Part shown: piece by piece, positions 33,400 through 43,576 of the stretch
How positions within the stretch are numbered: the stretch's first letter is position 1
How the letters are laid out: every line of letters starts with the position of its first letter
From: Galeruca laticollis
Lineage: Eukaryota; Arthropoda; Insecta; Coleoptera; Chrysomelidae
Direction of reading: 5' to 3'
Assembly (NCBI GenBank): GCA_963921935.1
Contig: OY998178.1
Span: 59,245,451-59,309,450, forward strand
DNA: 64,000 nucleotides
Made by a program: the position numbers and the translations under genes
The notes under the pieces: model-generated
The model's input: only the letters and a program-made list of their open reading frames with translations
Told to the model about the DNA's origin: nothing
Database searches by the model: none

Positions 33400-34690
33400 A
33401 GAAAGGAAAGGAAGTCAACAAGAGACAGAATTAGAAAAAAGAAAATCCGACTAAAAACTGCTCTGACAAAACACTGAAAACAATAAGGATAAAAAACGAG
33501 AACGGCACACAAAAAACGGTAAAGGAAGTATGTTGAACCATGAAGAAATAATGAGCAGGTGGAAGGAAAACTTCAGGAACTATTAGACACAAATATAGAT
33601 AAACAGCAGATCAATACACAAGCCCCTTCAGAAGAAGAACGGGAACAAAAAGACATTAACTTAATTAACAGATATAGAACAAGGACATATTAATGAAATA
33701 GAAATGTTGAAAAACTTGGACGAAGCCAAAATGAAAGTGTTTTTAAGTTTGTGTATAAGCAAGTATGGGCAGAAGAGTAAGTTTCCAAAGATTGTAAAAT
33801 ACCGTTAATATTCCCAATATATAAAAAAGCAATATACATTATTCTACAAATTATACAGGAATAATGTTATGAAAAGACGAATTGTTGAAAATACCCGAGT
33901 AGATTCTACACAGTAAGTGTCGAAACAGTTAATACCCTAGAAGATCATAGTGAATTTTAAAATTTAGGTAGCACACAAGATCACATTTTTACATTAAAAT
34001 GTGTAATTCAAAAAGCAATCCAGTACGTGAAAGAGATTTATTTAGTATTTATTGATCTTGAAAAAGCATTAGACCTATAGCACTTTGAGAAGGGGGCACA
34101 CAAAATTACCAGAATAATAGAACATTATTACCAAGATAATTAATTCAATTTGTATAATATACCAAAACAAAAAATCTGGAAGTTTAATAACTAAAGAAGG
34201 ACTATTATTTACTGTTCTTACAGATCGAATTTAGATGTTTTTATAGTGCAAATCAAGCGTGATGCAGATGTCTGAAAAATGTTAAGGTATGTGAAGGAGT
34301 ATTTGGTAATGAAACCTAGACATGAAATGATATGTTTGGGAGATATAAAATGTGTTTAAATAAAAATAAGACAAAAATATTAGTTATAGGCATATACCAC
34401 AAATCTATAAATATAGATTTCAGTGTAAATATTGAACAAATTCGAAATTAAGTATTTAGGTGTAGAAATGGATTAACAAGATAAAGAAATGAATGATAAA
34501 GTACAAAATACCATGAAATTATACCACGTAATGAATAAAGCCTTTATGGGCAAAAGAGAAATTAGAGAAGCAACAAAAATAAGTGTATTTAAAATTATCT
34601 ACAGACCAGCATTAACCTTCAGTTGTGAAACCAAGGTTAATAATCAAGGAAACATAAGAGCATAAGAGTAAAATACAAGAAATAAATAAA
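33400..34690 (+). pseudogene. RTE-like reverse transcriptase, decayed
   Basis: Broken coding sense: EIMSRWKENFRNY-like start near 33545, EEREQKDINL, GSTQDHIFTLKCVIQKAIQY and KEIYLVFIDLEKALDL near 33965-34075 (the FxDxxKAFD palm motif), FEIKYLGVEMD near 34440, ATKISVFKIIYRPALTFSCE near 34575. The order and wording fit RTE-type LINEs of insects. No endonuclease was seen upstream. Many stops. Confidence 0.75.
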
Positions 34691-34859
34691 TCAAATACTT
34701 AATAAAGGAACAAGTTACAAAAAAAGATTAAAATTAGAAACACTAAAGTAAGAGATGATTTTGGAATAAACATAATCATTTATATAAAAGTGACAGTCAA
34801 GTTGAAATGTCCACCTGCAAAGAATACCCATTGAAAGCTTATAATGAAGACAAAGGAAG

Positions 34860-35740
34860 GATCTAAAGCACAAATAAAAATAGATAATCAACTAAGTAAC
34901 CCATTCTACTTCAACAAAGGGGTTCAGCAAGGAGATGGGTTAACAGCAACTATATTCGTCATCACTCTTCACTACATCATCAAGCATTTTGATCAGCAGG
35001 GCACAATCTTCAATCTATGCTGATGATATCAGTTTGATAGCAAGAAGTAGCAGTAGGCTTGTGAGATGTTCACAGACATATAAAAAAAGCTAAAAGTCGG
35101 ACTCATAATCAACGAGAGCAAAACGTAGTACATTATTGTGTCAGCGTAAACATCCTTCAACGCATTAGACCTTGTAATTGATAATAGAACTTTCAAGGAA
35201 GTAAAAACCTTTGAGTACCTTGGAAATCTGATTTATAGAACTGCAATGCCATCAAAGAGGGAATACAAGTTGGATTCAGGGCCTATTTTGCTGATCTAAG
35301 TCTACTGAAGGACAAACTCCTTCATTGCACTGCCAAAATGCAGATTTACAAAACTGTTATCTGCCGAGCAGTCTCATATGGTAGTGGAACTTGGACGCTG
35401 ACAGAGACCGGCACAGAAAGGTTCAGAAGATACAAAAGAAAAATTATTAGAAAAATATATGGTGGGGTGAAAATAAGGGAAGAATGAAAAATCCGATACA
35501 ACTCAGAAATAAGTACATCCTGCAGAACCAAGACATTGTCCAGGTCATTAAAGCCCGTAGAATCCAATTATTTGGACATATCCAATGAATAGACAACTCC
35601 TAAACGCCGAAAAAAGTATTGTAGGCTAAAGGAGAAAGCGGAGGACGAAAATGAGATGATTGGATGATGTCACAGGATGGTGCTCTAAGTCAAAATACAG
35701 AATGCAATTGAGGTAGATAAATGAGAAGGTTAATATTCAC
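34860..35740 (+). pseudogene. Second LINE RT C-terminal remnant (RTE-like)
   Basis: Restarts inside RT: NPFYFNKGVQQGDGLTATIF (the GvrQGdxLSp block), then YADDISLIARS-like sense near 35020 (read 'tatgctgatgatatc'), KTFEYLGNLIYR near 35210, AKMQIYKTVICRAVSYGSGT, WTLTETGTERFRRYKRKIIR. The YGSxTWTLT..E..L..FERKILRKI block is typical of RTE/CFDP2-like LINEs. It repeats regions already present in the previous remnant, so it is a different insertion. Confidence 0.75.
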
Positions 35741-36148
35741 CCAGGGTTATAGTGTAATTTGGTAAGGTAAGATTTTTAAGAAATAATGTTGATGAAATAG
35801 TCATGCTTTTAGTCCAAGTTTACTTACTCTAAGACAAGTTAAATAAACATGTCTCAGGATGAATGCAAGATCAAAAGTAAGTACTCAAAACTTTTCGAGC
35901 CTGAATAAGTTTGTTTCAGATTCAGATTATTTTTTTTCTTGATGCCTCATATTACCTTTTTAAAGCACGCCTCAGCGTGTTTAAATCGAACTTCCAAACA
36001 CGCGCGTTTTTTAAAGTCCCTATGGTAACAACAACAACTTGAGAAACGTAAGTATCAATGACAATTTTTTTTTATTAGTTTTTAAATTGTATATTTTCAT
36101 TGTGAACCAATGTCTTATTTGGTTTTTTCTGCAAAATTTATTCATATA

Positions 36149-36151
<3 letters not shown>
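35741..36151. other. Noncoding stretch
   Basis: No gene recognised. 'gcacgcctcagcgtg' at 35974 is a short palindrome. AT-rich elsewhere. Confidence 0.4.

Positions 36152-36207
<56 letters not shown>
36152..36207. repeat. (TA)n microsatellite
   Basis: About 56 bp of TA repeats. Confidence 0.95.
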
Positions 36208-36210
<3 letters not shown>

Positions 36211-36307
36211 ATCCTTTTGAATATAAATAAAGAAACTTTTTGATTATTGATCTGACAGCAGTACCTCGTAACGTCAAATAAAAATAAATACTTTTTCACT
36301 TTAACGA

Positions 36308-36341
36308 AACTTGGCTGGGCATCGAGGACGGACTTCCATTT
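36308..36341 (+). repeat. Single copy of the 34-bp repeat
   Basis: 'cttggctgggcatcgaggac' followed by 'ggacttcc' matches the three tandem units at 13081-13182. The related hairpin lies 65 bp downstream, as at 13.3 kb. Confidence 0.85.
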
Positions 36342-36404
36342 TTTTTTGTAGTAATAATATAATAATAATATTTTATGATTTCAAAGTGCACCAATAAAAA
36401 AAAT

Positions 36405-36495
36405 AGCGTAAAGTATTCGTGGATAACTGGTCTTTCAAACACATGCTCTATTTCGAGCACTACGGCTCTTTATCCACGTATACTTTAATATACTA
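36405..36495. repeat. Hairpin element, family member 2
   Basis: Arms 'taaagtattcgtggata' (36411-36427) and 'tatccacgtatacttta' (36471-36487) with an inner 'tgctctatttcgagca' palindrome. The right edge 'aatatactattta' is the same as at the 54.2-kb hairpin. Confidence 0.75.
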
Positions 36496-36877
36496 TTTAA
36501 TGATTAAATAGAAATTTAATTAATCTATTTTTTTCAATAAATAAAGATTAGAAATATGGAATTGCCAGTTTTAATTGCCAAGAATTGCATATTTTTTTTT
36601 CTAACAATGTTTGTTATATACACTTATTTAAGTTGGCATAATTTTCATATTTTTGATAATTTTTTATTGCCACATTATTATTTCAGTAATTTCTTTTACT
36701 CAGATATGATCAAATAATGTTATTTCTTTTATTTATAACAAAATACTTACTTCATATAACAAATTGAATACATAACTTTCTAAACTGAGACCACTTGCCA
36801 TATTAGAATGTTTAGGAACACACCTAAAAATAAAGAACAATAAATTACATACATACAATCAATTTTAAGGTACAAAC

Positions 36878-37119
36878 CTATATAAATTTTCTAAAAACAT
36901 CCTCATAGCATAAACATAGCCGTACTGACTGATTATACCAATACTTTTTGACACATATAATTTGTCTTTACAAATATCATAATAGGTTAAAGCTGCACCA
37001 CTTGGATTATGACTCAGTTTAAAATATCTAGGTAAAGATTTTGACTGTGGTGCTTGACTTTGAAGTTTTTGCAGAGTCTGTACTTTCAATCCACTTGACA
37101 ATTCAGTAATGTACATAGC
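36878..37119 (-). CDS. DENN-domain Rab-GEF, exon (uDENN/cDENN junction)
   Basis: A 242-nt exon. Acceptor 'tttttag' at 37121-37120; donor 'gtttgt' at 36877. It begins AMYITELSSGLKVQTLQKLQ, which continues AMHTLQ of the 52326 exon in phase 0, then ends YYDICKDKLYVSKSIGIISQ and AMRMFLENLYR. The D-x-LYVSKxIxIIS block followed by a helix leads into cDENN in DENND proteins. It ends in phase 2. The donor is weaker than the others. The 15.2-kb intron to the 52326 exon is full of mobile elements. Confidence 0.85.
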
Positions 37120-37759
37120 CTAAAAATAATATTTAGGAATTTAGACGGGTTCTATTAAAAATGATACATGAATTTTAAACTAGATTTTATAACTATTTGT
37201 CACACAAAAAGTTAGTAAGCAAGAAAAAATACGACACAGAGAAACTGAAAGACAAATATAAGTATAGAGTACCATAAATGAACACAAGATTTGAAAATCT
37301 GGAAGCAACAGAGGAAATTGAAGACACGTGGAAATATCTATAAGAGATGGATACAAAAGATTAGTTTAATAAAGAGTGTAATAAGGTAGCAGAAGAAAGG
37401 GTTTAAAATCCCCTTGCTAAAAAACAATAACAAATAGATTGACTTAAATCATATTAAAAAAACCCAATGGCACAAGACCAATTGGACAAAATTATTTCAA
37501 GTAACATTTTTACATCAAATTAAAAACAAAAAAATCTCAATTTTTATTGGTAAATTTGTGAATTTTCTGAAATAAATGTGCATTTTAGAAACAGAAGTTG
37601 TAGAACGTGTTAAGGTCTATAAAAAATCTAAGTAACTTTTTTGCGTCAAAAACAAAGGAATTATGCTTTTTTCAACTTTGACAGGCCGCCATTTTGTTTC
37701 GACTGGGCCGATTGGGCCCATTAACGAACTCCATAGTGGTTTAGTTCTACGAAGTTGTC
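37120..37759. other. Intronic stretch with a small RTE-like fragment
   Basis: 37215-37400 (+) reads KYDTEKLKDKYKYRV and NTRFENLEATEEIEDTWKYL, the region between endonuclease and RT of RTE-like LINEs, with stops. The rest is noncoding. No other gene seen. Confidence 0.5.
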
Positions 37760-39205
37760 TGTCGAAGTCAAATCATCTTTCTTCACGTGTTTATTTTTAG
37801 CACGTTCTCTTTCTAAACGACGCAGTTATTGGAGTACCTCTGTTGCAAATCGAATTGTTGCCTCCCAGGCCTCCTCTGATGATAGCATAGCATGGTCGAA
37901 TTTTCGAATGAACGGTAGCTTCTCAGTCGCTGCGTATTGTGTTAAAACGGGGACAGACACAGAACACGTGCTCCGCGTCCTCCCTAACTCCAGAACAGGA
38001 CGAACATTCTGCAGAGTCCTCATGTCTGAACTGGTGCAAATATGCTCTAAAGCATCTATGTCCCGAGATTATTTGTGTCAGGTAGTAATTGATCTCGGTT
38101 TAACCAAATATCCAATTGTGGCATAAGGCCCACCTTTCTTTTCAATAAAAGGAAGGTGAAAGAAAGAATCCCACAGTATCTGCCCGCCGTATGCTATTCC
38201 GCCGTTGTATTATTCTTTGTGCATCAGCGCTCAGCGTAGTTAATTATTTTTGCCAGTAAAGAGCACTTCTTTCTTCTGCGAGTACTTCGATTGGCAGCAT
38301 CCCAGCAATAACGTATACTGCGTCCTCAGACACTGTGCGAAATGCGCTGACTGTTCTCAAGGCACTCAGCCGGTAGACTGGTGCGATTTTCCTCCGAGAT
38401 TCTTGTATACAAAGTGTACCCGCCCAGATAGGTAATCCATACGTGAGCACAGACTGACGACATTAATGCTCTTCTCTTCTGCTTTGGTCCTCCTATGTTG
38501 GGCATCAGCCGTGACGGGCTCACTCTGACTACTGACGCTTTGGCACCCACGTGTTCTGCCTGGTTTTTAAAGTTGTGCCTGGTATCGATCATTATCCCCA
38601 GATACCGAATAAACGGTTACGATATAATATCGTGCTCTCCGACACTCATCCTGATAGTTTCCACCTGTTTTCTACTAGTGATGAGCTCTGCCTCGGTCTT
38701 GTGTTCTGCTAACTTTAGGCCAACTGTGTCCATCCAATGTCTGATTTTCTCGAAATTTGTGTCAAAGACAAAATTTATCTCTTCCAGATGCCTTGCGACT
38801 ATCACTATGGCAACATCGTCGGCGTATGCCACGAGTTTAGCTTCTCTTGTAAATGTTACATCATATTCCACAACAGCGGGCCTAGTACAGAGCCTTGAGG
38901 TACTCCTCCAGTGACTCTGTGTTCCTTCGGGCCGTATTTTAGGATCCTATTAGTGAAGTAACTTTCTACCATCCTTCGTAGATATCGTGGTACGTTCATT
39001 TCAATGAGAGCATTCATAATACAATCCCACCTAGCAGTATTCAAAGCGTTCAGGATATCCAACGAGTGTCAACTCTTATGAATTGTTTATCATCACTGTT
39101 GAGCAAGACTACATTCAGTATCGACATGGCCTCCAGTAGCGCTTCGCCCCGTGAGTTCGTCTCTTTGCTGCCTCAGTCCACTGCCCAGGAGTTGAAGCCC
39201 CCTGC
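37760..39205 (-). pseudogene. R1-clade non-LTR retrotransposon fragment
   Basis: Read from 39205 down. Endonuclease remnant near 39195-39075: FNSWAVD, GSKETNSRGEALLEAMSILN, VVLLNSDDKQFI. It runs straight into RT at 39062: NALNTARWDCIMNALIEMNV, RRMVESYFTNRILKYG, GVPQGSVLGPLLWNMM, then (shift) VAYADDVAIVIVARHLE with YADD at 38826-38815, HWMDTVGLKLAEHKTEAELI. Thumb and C-terminus: RVSPSRLMPNIGGPKQKRRA, MLTYGLPIWAGTL, ISEDAVYVIAGMLPIEVLAE-like text, and a Cys/His tail region to 37826. The EN-RT linker and RT fingers are deleted. GC content is well above the flanks. Confidence 0.85.
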
Positions 39206-39317
39206 GTTTCGTTTTTTTTTGGTTCTTGGTCTTTTCTTTTTCAATTACATATTGTTCATTTTGGATTCTTGTGTTTAAGGACCATTTGTGAAAACATTCA
39301 ACTTGTAGTTAATACAT

Positions 39318-39368
39318 TTATATTTAACGTTTCGGTCTTATTATGACATTCATCAGAAATAAAATTTG
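39318..39368 (-). ncRNA. Hammerhead-ribozyme-like motif, best stem I
   Basis: On the minus strand: a stem I strand ending 'uuuuauuu', CUGAUGA (39356-39350), stem II GUC/GAC around AUAAUAA, CGAAAC, minimal stem III CG, then UU and 'aaauauaa'. The two stem I strands pair for 5 bp, then after one mismatch 2 more. The very short stem III is the form described for Penelope-like elements, which are thought to work as dimers. Extra bases beside stem II are a weakness. Confidence 0.5.
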
Positions 39369-39401
39369 TTGAAACTAAAAGTAATGGTACAAGTTACAAT
39401 A

Positions 39402-39444
<43 letters not shown>

Positions 39445-39568
39445 GTACGAATAGTGCGTGACATATAAACAATAAGCAACGAATAGATTAGTGGGCTGAA
39501 TTCTGTTGTATTTTCTCATGTTTCATTCAACACCTTTGCTCCCATGTTTCACATCTCTTCTTGGTTGT

Positions 39569-39615
39569 ACCGTACCGATGACGGCTAATGAGCCAGAAAC
39601 ATGCATGTCTGCGGT
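39569..39615 (+). ncRNA. Hammerhead-ribozyme-like motif in the palindromic unit
   Basis: Stem I ACCGUA (39569-39574) pairs with UGCGGU (39610-39615) for 6 bp including one G-U. Core CCGAUGA (canonical CUGAUGA with one change), stem II GGCU/AGCC with loop AAUG, GAAA at 39596-39599, stem III CA/UG with loop UGCA, and GUC cleavage triplet ending at 39609. The core U4-to-C change and a C/A mismatch at the base of stem II probably reduce activity. Confidence 0.6.
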
Positions 39616-39678
39616 TACCACCTTTTCAGTAACCCCTTCTTCTATTTGCGTGTAATACCCACTAATCTATTCGTTGCT

Positions 39679-39719
<41 letters not shown>

Positions 39720-39843
39720 TTTAAAATGTTCGTTTTGTTTGGGTGTGAGTTATACTCTGTTATGTGATACGGCCTAAAAATCTATAAAGTATTTTGAATA
39801 ATCAAATGAAAACTCTGTCGAAGTTTTTACAAAATTTTTATTT

Positions 39844-39874
39844 CTGATGAAGGTCATGGAAAGACCGAAACGTT
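39844..39874 (+). ncRNA. Hammerhead-ribozyme-like motif, truncated stem I
   Basis: CUGAUGA (39844-39850), one A, stem II GGUC/GACC around AUGGAAA, then GAAACGUU (39867-39874). The core is perfect. Compared with the 39.35-kb copy a short deletion after GUU removes most of the stem I partner. Confidence 0.5.
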
Positions 39875-39942
39875 AATGTATTAACTACTAGTTAAATTTC
39901 TTTAAAAATGGTCCTCAATCCCAAGAATACAAAATAAACAAT

Positions 39943-39943
<1 letters not shown>

Positions 39944-40004
<61 letters not shown>

Positions 40005-40091
40005 AAAGAGCAAACAACAAGTGTATATATTTATATATAAAAAACCACGAATATTGGGGTGTTATACCTAATTAGTCGGCAAAGACTCTCT

Positions 40092-40123
<32 letters not shown>
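39944..40123. repeat. (TA)n tracts with a duplicated 20-bp flank
   Basis: TA tracts at 39944-40001 and 40097-40123. 'aaaccacgaatattggggt' follows the TA-rich sequence at 40042 and again at 40125, a direct repeat that probably marks two edges of a Penelope-like terminal repeat. Confidence 0.7.
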
Positions 40124-40127
<4 letters not shown>

Positions 40128-40186
40128 CACGAATATTGGGGTAACGGCAAGTGAATTTAAAGAAAACTCTTGTTACTGTTTTTCTT

Positions 40187-40222
40187 CCAAGCTTTCGGAA
40201 ACGTTTATTTCCATTATCAAGG
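40187..40222 (-). ncRNA. Degenerate hammerhead-like motif
   Basis: Minus strand: C-UUGAUAA in place of CUGAUGA, stem II GGAAA/UUUCC, then GAAA and GCUU. A poorer copy lies at 40567-40604. Core changes make activity unlikely; the value is as a family marker. Confidence 0.35.
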
Positions 40223-40871
40223 ATAAGTAAATTGAGATTGTTATAAATTGGTAAATATAATTATGTTTGAATTTTTAGAAAAAAAAAATTTTTTAATCAT
40301 AAATCATTTTGACAGATTCATGAATGTAAACATTTTCTTTATATGCTAAAATGTTTTTGTGAAACAAAAGAAGAAAATTGGTTATATTTGTAATATAGGT
40401 TATTAGTTATTCAAATATTCTTCTTTTATTATATAAAATTCAACCTCAAATTATTATAGATGTCATCATGTCATCTTAATAATTTAAAAGTATTGAAAAC
40501 ATTTTTAAAATCATTTACCTAAAATAAAATTATTTCTAAAAATCATCAAATAATTTTTATGTCCAAGCTTTCAGAATTTCTTTATTCCATTTTCAAGGAT
40601 AAAGTATATGAGAAGGTATATTATAATAGATGTAAATGGTAAATTGTATCTAACATCAAAAGAACTATTTCAATTTTAAAAAAAATTGTCAAATTGAAAG
40701 TAAATAAAATCATAGTTATTCTTTTTTTTATATTGGAACATAGAAATAATTAAAGAAATTAAGGTTATGTTTAAATTAACCATAGATCTATATACAGTTA
40801 ATGTATTTATGGTTATCTTCTTTCTTTTTTGATTATAGAAATGACATTTCATTAACCTAAAAATTGTTTTT

Positions 40872-41135
40872 TTAAATAGAAGAAGAATTTGAAATTGAAA
40901 GACATTTATGGTTTTTATCAATAGATAATAAGTAATAATAAATATCACTTAAATTATTATGATCACTTTTCTTATTAATGATATTAGTTTCTTGAGATAT
41001 GTGAGCCATTTCTAAAAAAAGTCTTTTCTGAATATTTGATTGAGTATCTAAAATACTTACAGAATCAAAGTCCATAATATGATCTTTATCAATCACATGT
41101 TTTGCCAAAATTCTTTGGGTCTCAGAAAGGCTCAT
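40872..41135 (-). pseudogene. Penelope-like GIY-YIG protein, C-terminus
   Basis: 87 residues: MSLSETQRILAKHVIDKDHI, MDFDSVSILDTQSNIQKRLF, LEMAHISQETNIINKKSDHN, then LSDIYYYLLS. The LAxHxxxxxHxxDFxxVxILDxxxNxxKRLxxEMxHI block is the conserved linker after the GIY-YIG endonuclease in Penelope-like proteins. RT and the GIY-YIG core are missing. Confidence 0.75.
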
Positions 41136-41493
41136 TTTAAAACAATTTATAAATTCCTGAATAAACGATTAATTACTACAGATTATTAACGATGTTTAGC
41201 GAATTAACGTTTATTTTAAATATGTCTGATCTTTTTGTGACATTTAAATATGACAAATCCAATGTTACTTTTTTGACAAGATAACTAATAGACCAGTAGT
41301 CAATCGTGACAGGAATTTGACTTGAGGGCCACTTGATTGTATGAAATTAAATCACTTTTTTCAAGTATTCAAGTTCAAAAATCAAAAACTGCCATATTGC
41401 TGAATAAAAAATTGAAAATCCTTTTAAACGCGGTATCACACGCTACCCTTTTTAATTGAAAATATTTATAGGGGGTTGAAAGAGCAGAAGAAT

Positions 41494-41587
41494 ACATCAT
41501 TCAATTTTACTCCCAAGAGGCACTCTTGGTAAAACTCGATACTATGTACCGTTTTCGGAGTATTTTGATTTGAAAATTATGTAGTAA
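41494..41587 (+). repeat. Left TIR
   Basis: Pairs with 43197-43290; about 85 percent identical by eye. Confidence 0.85.
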
Positions 41588-42075
41588 CTGGAGGTCCCGT
41601 GCTGCTCCGCAACATTAGGATAGACTATGTATGAGAGGGTGTAATTATTACATAAAATCATCTTACAGTACTTCCTTCCAGACAATATTATCTGTACGTC
41701 GGCCGCAGTATTTGGAAAAAATTAAAAGTAAAGTTGATTGTGCACACATAACTTTTCTCAAACTCAACGAATTTAAAAAGTTAATAACTGAGAGTGAAAC
41801 GATCAAGATCCATTCGTTAGAAGAGGAGCTATGAGAATTCGAATTGCTTGAGTGAATGTGTCCCATAAGAAATGTATGTAATATGTAAGATAACCGGTGA
41901 TAAAGTTATTAATTAAGCAAAAAATCACAAGAATATTAAAATAAAGACGAAGAACATAACATTCAATTAGAGTAAGTGTTCAAAATGTCCACCGTTTTCA
42001 CAAATACACAAGTCCATCCTTTTTTCTAAAGAATCCATTAATCTTCTAAACGGTTGGGGATCAGCTATGAGATCA

Positions 42076-42997
42076 TTAAAGTGACGTTCTGTCTTCCAAT
42101 TCTTGACGTGAATTTACCTCAGTAGCATAGACTTTTTCCTTAATATATGACCGAATTGTGTAGTCCAAAGGATTAAAATCGCATGACCGAGGAGGCCAAT
42201 GAATCGGAGCTTCTGCACCTCTACCTCTACGATTCGGAAAATGGTTACTCATCCAATTAAGACACCTTTTATCAAACCGCAGAGGAAATCCATCGTGCAT
42301 AAAAAATAGAGATCTTCGCTCGTTTAGCGTTAATATCTCGAATAAGAGATTGTTTAAAAATCCAGGTACATTTAAATTTGCAGGTAAATTGTGATAACCT
42401 ATTAATTTGTTACCTAAAGTTGCTGCCCAAACATTAACTTTAAATGAGTGGATTCTCATCACACCAGTGTATTATGGGAGTTAAACATGCCTTGTCGTGT
42501 ATGTAAAGGTGGCATCGTCCGTAAAAAGAATAAATTTTCAAAAAATTGGATTGGAGCTGTCCTTTCTTGCGATGTTTGACAAAAATCCACTCTAACTGGT
42601 AGATTGTCTAGCAAGAGCTTTTGGAGTTGTCTGTAATGATAAGGATGCAGCTGCTGCTCTTTAATCATCCTCCAAGTACTTGAAGAAGACATATTTGTTT
42701 GTCTTGCCATATTCCTTACTCTAACTGTTGGATCTTGATCAACTAAATTTAAAATAATATCTTCTTTATTAATGGTTCGGGATGTTCTTGGCCTACCAGA
42801 ATTCATTTTTTTGGTCTCACATTCCCAGTTTCTCGACAACGTCGTTCAATGGCTCTAAATGTATTTTTACTTGGTAAGTTTCCTCTAGGAAACATTCCTG
42901 AATAATGTGTAACAGCTGCACTAGGGTTTCCTAAACACTCGCCTAAGGTTAATAACATGTCGGTGTATTCAAGGTTTGAGTACATTTTGATAAACAA
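42076..42997 (-). pseudogene. Tc1/mariner-like transposase (DUF4817-type HTH plus DDE), frameshifted
   Basis: 42997: MYSNLEYTDMLLTLGECLGN and FPRGNLPSKNTFRAIERRCR, a DUF4817-like helix-turn-helix. 42839-42459: SGRPRTSRTINKEDIILNLV, TVRVRNMARQTNMSSSSTWR, HPYHYRQLQKLL. The first catalytic block follows (RTAPIQFFENLFFLRTMPP lacks the expected Asp). 42462-42076: RIHSFKVNVWAATLGNKLIG, LFFMHDGFPLRFDKRC (second Asp), HWPPRSCDFNPLDYTIRSYI (third acidic position is D of DFNPLD). Cut-and-paste transposase, inactive because of shifts near 42820 and 42470. Confidence 0.85.
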
Positions 42998-43196
42998 TAT
43001 CTAATTTTACAAATAAAAGGTTTCAAAAATCTAATAACAATCAATAAATGACAGTTTTCCATGACAAACTTAGAGAAAATCAAGATATATACCGATTAGA
43101 ATGGATTTTTGTGAAACGTTACAAGAAAGGAAAGCCCTCGATCCCAATTTTTTAACATGTATGTGTTTTATCATTACTTTATACCAGCATCGATTC

Positions 43197-43290
43197 TTAC
43201 TTCATAACTTTTAAATCAGAATATTTCGAAAATGGTACATAGTATCGAGTTTTACCAAGAGTGCCTTTTTGGTGTAAAATTGAATGATGT
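43197..43290 (-). repeat. Right TIR
   Basis: Reverse complement of 41494-41587. Confidence 0.85.
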
Positions 43291-43429
43291 TTAAGTTCAC
43301 TTGAAATTTTGAATAATAAATCTAACTTTATAAAAATTTATGTTCAATACTACTTGGTACGAACCGTGTAACTACCGCCCTCTATGAGAGTCAGATATAA
43401 AAACGAATTCAGGGGATGTATCAGCATCC

Positions 43430-43441
43430 AAAACATATTCG
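43430..43441 (+). repeat. Target-site duplication, left copy
   Basis: 'aaaacatattcg', identical to 47809-47820 on the far side of the Jockey-like element. Confidence 0.9.
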
Positions 43442-43576
43442 TTTTTTTTTTCACTATTTATTGACAATCAGAATGAAATACAATCTATAAGTCAATTTGC
43501 TGGCTAGTACAATAAAATTAACAATACATATTGTACATCTGTGGCGTGGAGAGGTGGGGCATCCAATGTTGCTTCC

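Larger units (their letters stand above)
39236..39945. repeat. Inverted pair of Penelope-like terminal repeats around a palindromic unit
   Basis: 39236-39390 and 39838-39945 are diverged reverse complements; shared blocks include 'aggaccattt', 'gtagttaatacatt', 'taacgtttcggtc' and 'ttcatcagaaataaaa'. Between them are two TA tracts (39407-39438, 39684-39716) and the unit 39470-39681 whose ends are 25-27-bp inverted repeats and which is a fuller relative of 11363-11499. 'aaacgttaa...cttcatcagaaa' is a familiar terminal motif of arthropod Penelope-like elements. Confidence 0.7.
40124..41135 (-). mobile_element. Penelope-like element remnant, 3' end
   Basis: The minus strand carries the protein C-terminus (41135-40872) followed by two related terminal motifs: 'ccttgaaaatggaataaaga' near 40604 and 'ccttgataatggaaataaac' near 40222. 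Both lead to 'gaaagcttgg', a decayed hammerhead-like core. The 5' boundary (high coordinates) is near 41200. Confidence 0.7.
41494..43290 (-). mobile_element. Tc1/mariner-superfamily DNA transposon with 94-bp TIRs
   Basis: Terminal inverted repeats 41494-41587 and 43197-43290 are clear reverse complements (shared 'catcattcaattttac', 'cactcttggtaaaactcgat', 'actatgtacc'). Between them, on the minus strand, is a transposase broken in two or three frames (42997-42076). Total 1797 bp. A TA lies before the left TIR; the right side has 'tt', so the TA target duplication is not intact. The element sits in the 15-kb DENN intron. Confidence 0.88.
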
